Assembly: GCA_029247265.1 (NCBI GenBank)
Contig: JAQWLN010000177.1
Coordinates: forward strand, 62,001 to 126,000
Origin: Fuerstiella sp.
Lineage (GTDB): Bacteria; Planctomycetota; Planctomycetia; Planctomycetales; Planctomycetaceae
Reading direction: 5' to 3'
Length of the DNA stretch: 64,000 bases
Of the stretch, positions 40,842 through 51,448 are shown piece after piece (the first letter of the stretch is position 1; each line of letters opens with the position of its first letter). The notes under the pieces are model-generated. The model was given only the letters and a program-made list of their open reading frames with translations. It did not search any database and was not told where the DNA came from. The translations under genes were made by a program, and so were the position numbers.

Positions 40842-40882
40842 TAAAAAGGCCCCGACAACACACCTGGTGAAGCGGGGCTTTG
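40842..40882 (-). terminator. Rho-independent terminator-like hairpin downstream of the small pilin-like gene
   Basis: Minus strand: AAAGCCCCG...CGGGGCCTTTTTAT; GC-rich stem followed by T-run. Confidence 0.65.
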
Positions 40883-40939
40883 GGTCCGTTCGGCAGCTCA
40901 CCCCGAACGGACGAATCAGATCTACGGTCCAGCGACTAA

Positions 40940-41194
40940 CTAATGCCCGCGGCGTCCTGCGATTTCGGGCCTTGGTTTGCTACTGGACAGCTTGTACGTG
41001 TTACCGTGATGTCGATCTGACCCTCGTGAATCAACTGCGTTAGCTGCGTCGTTAAGTTCTCCTGAGACCGCGTGCGAAAGACTCGAAAGGCCGGCAATCG
41101 AGCCCAGGACCAGGATCGTTCCCACCAGAATGATTTCCGATGTGACGATGATACCGTCCTGTTCTTTCCATAGCTTGATGAGCAGCCGTCGCAT
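40940..41194 (-). CDS. Flp/type IVb pilin-like small membrane protein
   Basis: MRRLLIKLWKEQDGIIVTSEIILVGTILVLGSIAGLSSLSHAVSGELNDAANAV resembles class III pilin N-termini (x-E-x hydrophobic stretch); strong RBS-like GGAGTAAT context. Confidence 0.6.
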   Translation of the reverse strand: MRRLLIKLWKEQDGIIVTSEIILVGTILVLGSIAGLSSLSHAVSGELNDAANAVDSRGSDRHHGNTYKLSSSKPRPEIAGRRGH

Positions 41195-41945
41195 CGGAAT
41201 TACTCCTGAAACATATTAAAACGCTTGGCAGGTTATGTTGCGTTTTTGCAACACTACAACACAAATGAACGGGAGGCAGAAATCTGTGGGCCGTCCGTCT
41301 CACCTAACGCTATTCGCTGCCAAATGTATCGGTCGTGGCGGTTGCATGGCAGATTCAGAGGGTCATCCCGCAGAAGGTGCACCCGATGGACATTTGCCGG
41401 ACCGGACCAGGCCGGGGCTGCCAACAGAACCGTCTGCGTCATCGAATAAGCAGGCTGGTCGCATGTTGATGGGCCACGAAAAGCGTTTCCATACACGGCA
41501 AATGTCTGACGCCGTGCGGTTGGCTGAAATTACTTCTCGCCGCACCCAGCAGTGACATGCGTTCGACAGGTGAACAAATCCGGTCGAATTGGTGCAGTGA
41601 GCGAATCATGTCACCTTCGACGCCCCCTTGAACAAGGTCTCAGCGCAGCTGATTTCCACCCGAGTTCCGCATTTCCGTCGTCTGATAAAACGGAATCGAT
41701 GATCGCGTCAGCCATACCGCGTGACTGTGCTTCGACTGCTCGCTAGGCTACGCAGACTCACATGACAGGTGGACTGCGCCGTCCGATCCGTTCGGCGCCA
41801 TCCGGCACACGACACTGTCATTTCGAAACGGACTAGTGCCGGAAGCGTATTGTTGCCCGTCCGGCGCCCCATGATCTTTGGATCGCGGCCACTCGACACT
41901 GCCTGCAGTTGTTTGAGGCGAGGTTGCGGCAAAGGGAAGTCGTCA

Positions 41946-43935
41946 ATGGTCGTCACAGCTGATGAAGAGATTCCGCGCGGACGTCCTGCCGTTTTTGCGA
42001 AATATCTGAGGCACGACCTGATCTCCGGGTTCCTTGTGTTTTTGATTGCACTGCCGCTGTGCCTTGGCATTTGATTGGCGTGTGGGTATCCGCCAATTGC
42101 CGGCATCTTTACCGCCATCATCGGATCTATTCTGGCGACGTTTGTCAGCAACTCAGAGCTTACCATCAAGGGCCCGGCTGCCGGACTCATCGTCATCGCC
42201 GTAGGATGTGTCAAAGACTTTGGGGGCGATGGCTTCCTTGATGGTCAATGGACGTCAGCGGATCAGACGGCCTACCAGGCGGCGCTGGCCATCGGAGTTG
42301 CGGCTGCCATCCTGCAGATACTGTTTGGCATGTTTCGAGCAGGGATTCTCGGCGAATTCTTTCCAACCTCTGCCGTACATGGCATGCTTGCTGCAATCGG
42401 CGTGGTCATCATTATCAAGCAGTTTCCCGTCGCGCTGGGAGTATCGGCGGACGGCAGCCCGCTGGAAATGCTGCAGGAAATTCCGACGTATCTTGCCACC
42501 GCGAATCCCGCTATCGCGGCGATCGGTATCGTCAGCATGCTGATCATGTTTGTCTGGCCGACTGTTGGAAAACATTTCCGGTGGTTGAAAACGATCCCGG
42601 CTCCAATGGCAGTATTATTTGTCGCTGTGCCAATGGGTGCGGGATTCGATCTGCTGCACGCCCATTCCTACATGCTGCAGGGCCATGAGTATATCAGCTC
42701 AGTGAACGATTTCTGGTGAGCATGCCGGATCGTATGTTCGGCATGTTTGACGATATCACGTATCCGGATTTCACAGCGCTCGGGACAGCGAAGGCGTGGA
42801 AATGGGTGATGATGTTCTTCGTGATCGGCAGTCTGGAATCATTGCTCAGCGCCAAGGCGATAGACCTTGTTGACCCGTGGAAACGCAAAACGAATATGGA
42901 CCGAGACATCTTGCCGTGGGAATCGGTAACCTGTGTGCGTCATGGGTCGGCGGACTGCCGATGATTTCCGAAATCGTCCGATCGAAAGCAAACATCGACA
43001 ACGGAGCACGCACTCGATATGCAAACATGTGGCACGGTATTTTTCTGCTGGCGTGTGTGGCGCTGATTCCAACTGTTCTGCATCGTATTCCGCTGGCGGC
43101 CATGCTGGTTTATACGGGCTTCCGGTTAGCGCACCCGACTGAGTTCATTCATGTTTATCGCGTAGGCAAGGAGCGGCTTGCGATATTCGTCACGACGCTG
43201 GTTGTGGTTCTTGCGACTGACCTGCTGATTGGAGTCGCTGCCGGAATTGTCCTGAAGATGATCTTCCACTATTCGAACGGAGTGCCGCTGAAGTCACTGT
43301 TCAAACCGTATCTGGAAGTTCAGGAAGTCGACGACGAAACGAGCCTGATTGTGGCACGTGAATCAGCGGTCTTCAGCAACTGGATTCCGTTCCGTCGGCA
43401 GATTGAACAAATCGGACTCGTGCAGCGGCGGAATCTGGTCATTGATGTGTCGGACACCAAGCTTGTCGACCATAGTGTGATGGCCAAGCTGGAAGAAATG
43501 GAACGCGATTTCGAACAGGAAGGTCTGCGTTTTGAAGTTCGCGGCCTTGATTCACTGCGGCCGCTGGCCGACAACATCCACGCTGCTCGCAAAGGCGGCC
43601 TGGCCTCGATGCGGCGTCTGACCGTTGTCGCGGAAGCTGACCTCGAAGACTGGTTACTGGACAACTTTGTCGAACTCGGAGCGATGGGTTACACGTCTCT
43701 ACCATGTTCCGGTGCCGGTCGCAGTACCCTGCGAAACGAAAGGTCTGCTGCCAGCCCGATGGTCCGCATCGAAATTGTGACACCGCATGCCACATCCGAA
43801 AAAATTATGGCGTTCCTTCGCATGGACGTACTTCCTGAACATGCTGTCACTGCCTGCGTCGAAGCCGTGGATGTTGTGCGACGTGATCACTTTTCGGTTT
43901 CACTCGACGACAGACAGACTGTGAAGCCAAGGTAG
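41946..43935 (+). pseudogene. SulP-family inorganic anion transporter with STAS and C-terminal PII-like domain; broken by one TGA and two 1-nt frameshifts
   Basis: Segments MVVTADEE...[14 protein letters not shown] / [15 protein letters not shown]... / [12 protein letters not shown]... / [25 protein letters not shown]... join into one SulP sequence when TGA 42072-42074 is read through and one base is restored near 42711-42716 and near 42911-42914. Confidence 0.9.
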
Positions 43936-43950
43936 CGACGGATGTCGCGG

Positions 43951-45606
43951 TTATGGGCGGCTGCGACCGTCCTTGATAATGCCGGCAAGTTGCGACTTGA
44001 GGCGAACAGCGATTGCAGGGTGATCGCTGATTACGTTTTTTGTTTCTGCCGGGTCGTCGTCGAGATTGAACAGCTGAAACTGCGGCACCTTCGAATTCGT
44101 CAGTGATTGTTCAACGACCACATTGCGGGCCGTCTTCTTATCGTATCGGTGCAGCTTCCACTTGTTCGACCGCAGGGCGTACGTTCCATTGTTGCCGTTG
44201 TTCTGCTGTACCAGATGATCTCGCCCGCCAGCGTCGGCTTCCCCCAGCAGCGCGCTCAGCACGTTGAAACTGTCAAGGCAGCCGTCGTCCGGCAGTGACT
44301 GTTTGCTGAGAGCGGCCAGACTACCCGCCAGATCGATCGTGCACACGAGCTCGTCACTCACCCCTGGCTTGATGCGCCCTTTCCAGCGAGTGATAAACGG
44401 GGTCCGCGTACCACCTTCATACACGCTGTACTTGCCGCCCTTGTACGGTCCGGCGGCGCGGTGACGGCCGATTTTTTCGATGGCTTCGTCTTTGTAACCA
44501 TCGTCCAAAACAGGTCCGTTGTCTGAGCAGAATACGATCAGCGTATCTTCGGCCAGTTTCAGGCGGTCCAGTGCCTTCATCAATTCACCCACGCACCAGT
44601 CGAGTTCCACGATCGCGTCGCCTCGGAACCCCAGAGACGTCTTACCCTGGAAGCGTTCATGCGGAATTCGCGGCACGTGAATGTCGTGCGATGAAAAGAA
44701 CAGAAAGAAGGGGCTGTCTTTGTGCTGTTCGATGAATTCAACCGATTTCTCAACCCATTTGTCTGCCAGGTCTTCGTCGCGGAAGCGGGCTGCGTGACCG
44801 CCCGTGTAAAAGCCGATGCGACTGATGCCGTTGTGGATGGTCGAGTTATGTCCGTGTGACCAGTCCATCTTCAGTGTGTCACGATGGGTGATGCCGGTTG
44901 GATGGTCGCCGCTCGGTTTTTTCTTACCGACCCACAGAGGATCCGCCGGATCCAGATTGGGAACGCGGTGATCATGCACATAAACCTGCGGCACTCGGTC
45001 GTTGGTCGTGGGTAGCAGGAAACACGTATCGAATCCGATTTCGAGCGGTCCCGGCTTCAGCAGGCCATTCCAGTCCGGTCCGTCCTCTGCGCCCAGGCCC
45101 AGGTGCCATTTCCCAACAACACCGGTGGAATATCCGGCTCGTTTCAGAATCGATGCGACCGTTTCCGTTCCTGGTTTGATGATGGCCGGCGAATTGGGTG
45201 GCGCGATCCCTGTGCGTTCGCCTCGGAAGGCGTAGGTCCCCGTGAGCATGGAATAACGAGTTGGTGTGCAGGTCGACGCGGAGCAATAGCCGCTGGTGAA
45301 TCGCAGGCCTTCGCTGGCCAGCTGGTCGATGTGCGGCGTCTTCAAAGCGGTTGCGCCGTAACACGAAACATCGCCGTAGCCCAGGTCATCAGCCATGATG
45401 ACCATGATATTCGGCGTTTCCGCCCATAACGGTGGCGCGCCTGCGAACAGCAGCGCCGCTGCCGCCAGCATCAGCGTCCGGAACCACACCTGCGATCTGT
45501 TTGGTATCCGTTCCGGCGAAGACGACCGCAAACCATGGAGTCGCTCATGAGCCGTCAGTGCAGTCTGGTATCGACAATGCCGCATCGGTAAACACGTCTT
45601 GTTCAT
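43951..45606 (-). CDS. Sulfatase (arylsulfatase-like), secreted
   Basis: PNIMVIMADDLGYGDVSCYG; active site SASTCTPTRYSMLTGTYAFR (C-x-P-x-R); FCSDNGPV. Start taken at MNKTCLPMRH. Confidence 0.95.
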   Translation of the reverse strand: MNKTCLPMRHCRYQTALTAHERLHGLRSSSPERIPNRSQVWFRTLMLAAAALLFAGAPPLWAETPNIMVIMADDLGYGDVSCYGATALKTPHIDQLASEGLRFTSGYCSASTCTPTRYSMLTGTYAFRGERTGIAPPNSPAIIKPGTETVASILKRAGYSTGVVGKWHLGLGAEDGPDWNGLLKPGPLEIGFDTCFLLPTTNDRVPQVYVHDHRVPNLDPADPLWVGKKKPSGDHPTGITHRDTLKMDWSHGHNSTIHNGISRIGFYTGGHAARFRDEDLADKWVEKSVEFIEQHKDSPFFLFFSSHDIHVPRIPHERFQGKTSLGFRGDAIVELDWCVGELMKALDRLKLAEDTLIVFCSDNGPVLDDGYKDEAIEKIGRHRAAGPYKGGKYSVYEGGTRTPFITRWKGRIKPGVSDELVCTIDLAGSLAALSKQSLPDDGCLDSFNVLSALLGEADAGGRDHLVQQNNGNNGTYALRSNKWKLHRYDKKTARNVVVEQSLTNSKVPQFQLFNLDDDPAETKNVISDHPAIAVRLKSQLAGIIKDGRSRP

Positions 45607-45972
45607 GATCTTCGGGTCTTCTGGCGGACATGGGAAATGGAAAAACACGATTCTTCCGTTGTAAGTAACGGCAGTCTGCACTCCGGAAGTCCGGCCTGAA
45701 CACGGCAACCTTCCTGGCCAAGGTGATTCAGGTGTGTCGGTCGACCTGCGCCGCAGCTGACTGAACAATCTATGAACGCAACCGACGACTTGAAACCAGT
45801 AGCCAGCGACTTTGCCCCACATTTTCTGAATACCCGGTGTCAGGGTCGTTCAGTTTGTGCTTCGTTACCTGGACTGGCCCCGATCAGCCCTGGCAGCTTG
45901 AGGCCGTACTCGTCACGTCCGGACCGCCATGATTATTCGCAACGACGATCCGACGACAGGGGGCTTTCGACG

Positions 45973-48237
45973 TTAGCCTTTGGGCGACTCCTGATCGTTT
46001 CGGCTGTGCCGCTCGGGCGGTTTGTCGTGCCCGTCGTGAAGCGTGTTTTGTGTTTCAGGCCAGCCATTCTGAAGAATCAGGACGGCCACGCTGCGACCAT
46101 TTAACGGATAGGATTGTCCGTTGGAGTACGCTGTGTCTGAGGGTTCGTCGACGCTGGTATCGAACACCGGTACCCATCTTTCGGAAAGCTTGTGTCGTGG
46201 CAGAATAAACGATTCGGCCACGGTTTGATTACTGAGTAGCATCAGCAAAGTATCACCAGTAATTCGCTCGCCGCGTTCGTCGACTTCGTCGATCGATTCT
46301 CCGTTCAGGCGCACGCCGATGGAATGTACGCAGCCCGAATTCCATTCATCATCCGTTAACTCCTGACCCGTTGCTGACAACCAGGCAATGTCCTTCACCC
46401 CGGCTCCGCGAATTCGACGCCCCTGAAAGAAATTACGGCGTTTGAACACCGGCTGATCACGCCACAGGTGGATCACTTTCGTGCAGAAGTCCAGAAAGCT
46501 CTGCTGTTCCTCACCCAGGTCCCAGTGCAGCCAGCTGAGTTCGTTATCCTGGCAATAGGCATTATTGTTTCCCTGCTGCGTCTGCCCCAATTCATCCCCT
46601 CCTCGAATCATGGGGACACCCTGAGACAGCAACAGCGTCGCAAACAGATTCTTTCTCTGTCGCAGTCGCAGTTTGTTGATCTTAGGATCTGTGGTTTCGC
46701 CTTCCGTGCCGCAGTTCCATCCGTTGTTGTGACTTTCGCCATCGCGATTGTCTTCGTGGTTGGCAAGGTTTCGTTTTTCGTGATACGTCACTAGGTCTCG
46801 CAGGCAGAAACCGTCATGAGCGGTCACAAAGTTGATGCTGGCATGTGGCTGGCGACCGTTGTGTTTGTACAGGTCGCTGCTTCCTGTCAGACGGGTTGCA
46901 AACTCATTGACAGCACCGCCGTCACCTGCCCAGAAGCGGCGCATCGTATCGCGATATTTTCCATTCCATTCGGACCAGCCATGAGGGAAATTGCCTACCT
47001 GATACCCGCCGCTGCCCAGATCCCACGGTTCTGCAATCAGTTTGATTTCCGACAACACCGGGTCCTGCAGAATGATGTCAAAGAATGCGCTGAGCTTGTC
47101 GACGTCGTGAAGTTCCCGTGCCAGAGCGCTGCAGAGGTCGAATCGAAATCCGTCGACGTGCATTTCCTGGACCCAGTACCGCAGGCTGTCCATGATCAGC
47201 TGAAGAACTCTTGGCGACTGCATATTCAAAGTGTTGCCGCAACCGGTGAAATCCTGATATTGCCGTTTGTTATGTGGCATCAGTCGATAGTACGACGCAT
47301 TGTCAACGCCGCGCAGTGACAGTGTTGGCCCGAACTCGTTGCCCTCACCTGTGTGGTTGTAGACCACGTCAAGAATGACTTCGATGTCAGCAGCGTGCAA
47401 CTGCCTGATCATCTGTTTGAATTCCCTGACGACGGCCTGCGGTTCAGTGGCTGACGCGTAGCGGGAGTCCGGAGAGAAAAACGACAGGGTGTTGTAACCC
47501 CAGTAGTTGACCAGTCCGTTGTTGATGAGGTGACGATCATCCACGTGATAGTGAACGGGCATCAGTTCGACCGCCGTGACTCCCAATTTCCTGAAATGTG
47601 CAATGGCGGCATCAGACCCAAGCCCGGAGTACGTCCCGCGAACTTCTTCCGGCACATCAGGGTGCAGTTGAGTAAACCCTTTGACATGTGTTTCGTAAAT
47701 CAGGGTCTTGTGCCACGGTGTGCACGGATGCCGGTCATCACCCCAGTCGAAGTCGGAATCAACAACAACACCCAGCGGGGCGAACGCAGCATTGTCGGTT
47801 TCGTTGAACAATGAATCATCGTTTCCGGCGTCGTGTCCGACATGGAATCCAAACATGGAATCCGACCATTGGATTGCACGACCGACAGCACGGGCGTAGG
47901 GATCCAGCAGGACTTTGTTTGCGTTGAAACGGTGTCCTGCGTGAGGAGCAAAGGGGCCGTGCACGCGAATGCCATAAAGCTGCCCCGGTCGCAGATCGGG
48001 GAAAAATCCGTGCCAGGCAAGATGTGTACACTCGGTCAGCGGGATTCGGTGCGTTTCTATCTGGTCTGAAGCAGAATCAAACAAACACAATTCCACTTTC
48101 GTGGCGTGTTCTGAGAAAACAGCAATGTTCAGGCCCTGGCCATCCCATGTGGCTCCCAGTGGGTAGGGGCGGCCCGGCCATTGACGAATCTCTTCAGATC
48201 CCGATTTTGCTGCTTTCTGTGGCAATGTTTCCAACAT
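45973..48237 (-). CDS. glgX: Glycogen debranching protein GlgX
   Basis: 754 aa; N-terminal GRPYPLGATWDGQGLNIAVFSEHA, VVYNHTGEGNE, DGFRFDLCSAL, FVTAHDGFCLRDLVTY (GH13 motifs). Confidence 0.95.
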   Translation of the reverse strand: MLETLPQKAAKSGSEEIRQWPGRPYPLGATWDGQGLNIAVFSEHATKVELCLFDSASDQIETHRIPLTECTHLAWHGFFPDLRPGQLYGIRVHGPFAPHAGHRFNANKVLLDPYARAVGRAIQWSDSMFGFHVGHDAGNDDSLFNETDNAAFAPLGVVVDSDFDWGDDRHPCTPWHKTLIYETHVKGFTQLHPDVPEEVRGTYSGLGSDAAIAHFRKLGVTAVELMPVHYHVDDRHLINNGLVNYWGYNTLSFFSPDSRYASATEPQAVVREFKQMIRQLHAADIEVILDVVYNHTGEGNEFGPTLSLRGVDNASYYRLMPHNKRQYQDFTGCGNTLNMQSPRVLQLIMDSLRYWVQEMHVDGFRFDLCSALARELHDVDKLSAFFDIILQDPVLSEIKLIAEPWDLGSGGYQVGNFPHGWSEWNGKYRDTMRRFWAGDGGAVNEFATRLTGSSDLYKHNGRQPHASINFVTAHDGFCLRDLVTYHEKRNLANHEDNRDGESHNNGWNCGTEGETTDPKINKLRLRQRKNLFATLLLSQGVPMIRGGDELGQTQQGNNNAYCQDNELSWLHWDLGEEQQSFLDFCTKVIHLWRDQPVFKRRNFFQGRRIRGAGVKDIAWLSATGQELTDDEWNSGCVHSIGVRLNGESIDEVDERGERITGDTLLMLLSNQTVAESFILPRHKLSERWVPVFDTSVDEPSDTAYSNGQSYPLNGRSVAVLILQNGWPETQNTLHDGHDKPPERHSRNDQESPKG

Positions 48238-48656
48238 CCTGCCGACACCTTTGCTTTCGACGGCAATTTACAAGAAAGTCACCCGTACCGAAATCAATAG
48301 TGCGCACAAGTAGTAAGTAGCGTGCCGCGGGCATAAACCCTGAATTATCAGGCGACGCTCGATCCGCCTGTTCACTTCGCGGTATCCTTCATCGGTCGAA
48401 TACAGGGCCGAACGTGCATATTCAAAGGAATCTCGCGGCTGAAACGGTTGTTGCGGTCGCGTAGACTGGATGGTTTTCTCCTGCGATTCCTCAGTCCGCA
48501 GTCGCATCGACCGATATTATGAGGCGAGGACATGTCGTGGCCTCACACTTCGGACGAGATACCACAAATCCCTCTGGTCGCAGACTTTGTGTTTGACTCC
48601 GTTTTCCCTGGGGCCGTATAACGTAACGCTACCAAACAGGCCTTCTTATTCATTCA

Positions 48657-49316
48657 ATGCGCAAAGCTTTCCCTAAAATTGCCACTATTCTCCTGGCCAT
48701 CAGTTCTGTGGCGTTCATGGGAATGTCGGTGGCAGCATATTTCGGACGTCCCAATCCCATCGCAGAGATGGGATCCGAGGTGGTCGCGGACTATAAGTTC
48801 GAAGGTACTCCCGACGGGTCGTCATGGAAGGTCACGCCTAATACGGGAACGGATCGGACTGAAAAACAGCACACCACTGCCTACGGGGCACTGCTGGATG
48901 CGTTTGACAGTAAGTCCAGTCGAATGAAGTCTGAAGCGGATGCCATGACGTCGCGGACGACAGAGATTCGCGACGCCATCACGCAGATTCGTGGCCAGCA
49001 GGATCTGGACATCGATGCTCTGACTCAGCGAATTGAGGTCCTGGCCCAGGAGGCCGACACACGGCTTTCGGAGCAAATGAACAAGTCGCAGCAACTGCAG
49101 GCGTTGTCGGTCGATACAAAAGTACTCCGTGATGAGACAACCCGTCGTCGTCAGGACGTCATTCGACTGCAGAATGAACTGGAAGAACTGAAGACAGACC
49201 GATTTCGCCTGGTAGAGCTTCGTCGTGTTCTGACAGACCGACTGCTTCGGTTTCAACTGGAAAACGAGGCTCTTGAGGACCGCGTCCAGCAGATGAAGAA
49301 ACTAACGGACCAGTAG
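48657..49316 (+). CDS. Membrane-anchored coiled-coil hypothetical protein
   Basis: N-terminal TM (KIATILLAISSVAFMGMSVAAYF) then long Glu/Lys/Gln-rich heptad-like helix. Confidence 0.72.
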   Translation: MRKAFPKIATILLAISSVAFMGMSVAAYFGRPNPIAEMGSEVVADYKFEGTPDGSSWKVTPNTGTDRTEKQHTTAYGALLDAFDSKSSRMKSEADAMTSRTTEIRDAITQIRGQQDLDIDALTQRIEVLAQEADTRLSEQMNKSQQLQALSVDTKVLRDETTRRRQDVIRLQNELEELKTDRFRLVELRRVLTDRLLRFQLENEALEDRVQQMKKLTDQ

Positions 49317-49366
49317 TCCGGTTTCAGTCACACAACATTTCGAAACGATGATCTGGAGACTGCTCG

Positions 49367-50218
49367 ATGAACAACGTCGTCGGCAAAATGTTGATCGTAA
49401 TGCAACTCGTGTTCAGCGTGCTGTTCATGTGTTTCGCGGGAGCGGTATACACCTTCCAGGGACAATGGCGCACGAAGGCCCTAGACCTGCAGCTTCTTGT
49501 CGATGACCAGAAGCTGCAAATCGACGATGCTGTTGCCGCCCGAAATCGCGAAGTGATGCAGCTGGAGGCCAGTGTGGAAACTGCGGAAACGGACCGCGAT
49601 AATTTCCGAGCACAACTACAGACCGCAGAAACTCAGGCGGCGACAGATCAGGCGTTGCTTGCTGCCGCGTCGCTGGAGCGTGACAAAGCTCTGGCGGATT
49701 CAGAAGTCGCGACTGCGGAGGCCGCTGCCCGCATCGTTGAAGCCAACGCTTTGAACAAGGAAGTGCGAAGTCAGCAACTTCGCATTTCAACACTTGTGTC
49801 CGACATTCAGAGCGTCGAGAACGATCTGCTTGACAAGACCGGAAAACTGGCTTCGGCTGTGGAAATCGAAGAACAACATCTCAGCGAACTCGGGCGAATG
49901 AAGGATTTGCTCCGCCTGAACGATATTGACCCTGGTCAGATGATCGTGGGGCCAGTACCCGCGCAGGTGGAGAAAGTTGACGGTAAAATTCGAGGAACAC
50001 GGCGGAATAAGGCGCGTACCGCTGAGCTGGCAGAAATCAGCATAGGCAGCGACGATAAGGTCTACGCAAATCAGCTGCTGACCGTCTATCGCAAGGACAA
50101 ATACATCTGTACGGCCCGTGTTGTGGAGGTTTTTCCCGACGTGGCGATCTGTCTCGTAATCGAAAAGACCCGTCAGGGCAACATTCAGGAAGGCGACGAT
50201 GTCACAACAAAACTCTGA
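49367..50218 (+). CDS. Membrane-anchored coiled-coil hypothetical protein
   Basis: N-terminal TM (MLIVMQLVFSVLFMCFAGAVYTF), Ala/Glu/Asp coiled coil, C-terminal beta-like domain (AELAEISIGSDDKVYANQLLTVYRKDKYICTARVVEVFPDVAICLVI). Confidence 0.75.
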   Translation: MNNVVGKMLIVMQLVFSVLFMCFAGAVYTFQGQWRTKALDLQLLVDDQKLQIDDAVAARNREVMQLEASVETAETDRDNFRAQLQTAETQAATDQALLAAASLERDKALADSEVATAEAAARIVEANALNKEVRSQQLRISTLVSDIQSVENDLLDKTGKLASAVEIEEQHLSELGRMKDLLRLNDIDPGQMIVGPVPAQVEKVDGKIRGTRRNKARTAELAEISIGSDDKVYANQLLTVYRKDKYICTARVVEVFPDVAICLVIEKTRQGNIQEGDDVTTKL

Positions 50219-50324
50219 TCCAACCGTCTACGATGGCTTGATGTTTGTCTCGCTGGCGGCGGTCATCGTGGGCATCGTTTTTCTGGTGATGACACTGGGG
50301 CAGTACGGCTGGACCGGTCCGTAA
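50199..50324 (+). CDS. 41-aa single-TM microprotein (MSQQNSDPTVYDGLMFVSLAAVIVGIVFLVMTLGQYGWTGP)
   Basis: ORF read by hand; overlaps the stop of the upstream coiled-coil gene by 20 nt, GGAAGG RBS-like sequence upstream, one clear TM helix; followed by a strong terminator. Confidence 0.7.
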   Translation: MSQQNSDPTVYDGLMFVSLAAVIVGIVFLVMTLGQYGWTGP

Positions 50325-50351
50325 GAGCCTCCGTTATGAAATTCTGCGCAT

Positions 50352-50390
50352 AAAAGAAGCCCGTCACCTTCAAGGTGCCGGGCTTTTGTG
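50352..50390. terminator. Strong bidirectional rho-independent terminator between convergent genes
   Basis: AAAAGAAGCCCG-T-CACCTT-C-AAGGTG-C-CGGGCTTTT; A-run on one side, T-run on the other. Confidence 0.85.
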
Positions 50391-50407
50391 TGCGCAGGTT
50401 CCGAACC

Positions 50408-51121
50408 TTATTCTTCCCTGATCAGATACAGAATTCGTCCACAGGCTCGGCACAGAAGAAACTCACTCATGTTCATTCGCACGATATCCTGAGACGTCGC
50501 GCCCGTGTTGCAGGCAGTGCAGAATCCACCTTCCACAAGTGCCATGGCAGCGGGGCCCATTGCGTCACGCAGTCTCTGGTAAGTTGTCCGTGATTCTCCC
50601 GCAGGAATGACGGCATCCGCTTCTGCGATCTCCGTGGTCAATCGCTCGATATCGCTCTTGAGGCCAGGCTCAATCGACTTGGTCTCGGCCGTGATATCCG
50701 CTGTCTTCTGTTTCAGCTCGGACACTTCTTCCATGAGTCGATTTAACTCGTCATTGGCCTCATCAACCTGACTCAGCAGACTCAGAATCTGATCCTCAAG
50801 TTGTGCATCAGCCGCTCTTGCTGATGCCATCTGAGCCTGGATGATGTCATACTCCTTGTTGGAACTCGCCTCGTTCAGCCGCAACGTCAGTTTCGTGACT
50901 TCTGCTTCACGGCTCTTCAGGTTCAGAGTATTCTCATCGACGGATTTTTTCAGCAGCTGGATCTGTTCCTTCTGATCCGTACACGCCTGATCGGCGGCTG
51001 ACACTTTCTTTTCTGAGACAGCGATTCTTCTGGGACCATGGGCAAGCGTCTGCTCGGCGTCGTCAAGTTGCTGCAACAGCCCGTGCAGATGATGATACTC
51101 GTGAGACGTCCTGGTGGTCAT
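50408..51121 (-). CDS. Coiled-coil protein with C-terminal C4 zinc ribbon (DUF164/CT398-like)
   Basis: Long coiled coil then EGGFCTACNTGATSQDIVRMNMSEFLLCRACGRILYL (C-x2-C ... C-x2-C). Confidence 0.8.
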   Translation of the reverse strand: MTTRTSHEYHHLHGLLQQLDDAEQTLAHGPRRIAVSEKKVSAADQACTDQKEQIQLLKKSVDENTLNLKSREAEVTKLTLRLNEASSNKEYDIIQAQMASARAADAQLEDQILSLLSQVDEANDELNRLMEEVSELKQKTADITAETKSIEPGLKSDIERLTTEIAEADAVIPAGESRTTYQRLRDAMGPAAMALVEGGFCTACNTGATSQDIVRMNMSEFLLCRACGRILYLIREE

Positions 51122-51448
51122 GAACAGATGCTCCAAACGGAATTTTGCAGGAAGTGACGGCCAATGTGATTGTGGCCGATAAGGAAAGGTGACAGATTCG
51201 CCAATGACAGGAATCCTGATTCTATGAAGCCTTGCCGTGATTCTCTACAAAGAAGCCCATGTTAAAGTCTTTTGGAAAAACAACCTTCTGAGCAGGGCGC
51301 CGCACCGTAGCGCTCTATGGAAGCAGATCAAACGCCTCCTGGCCTTAGGGTCTCAGGACGCTCGGTTGAGGCATGCCCTCGTTGATGGCGTAATTGTGGC
51401 AGCAGTCGATTGGTGCAACCGAGGTGAACTGTCAGGATCGGTGGAGAA

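Noticed and set aside
41222-41945. Possible gene or carbonic anhydrase remnant upstream of SulP (ORF 41235..41555)
   Set aside because: Translation shows no recognisable motif; only a short TGTTGC-GTTTTT-GCAACA hairpin at ~41236 is visible.
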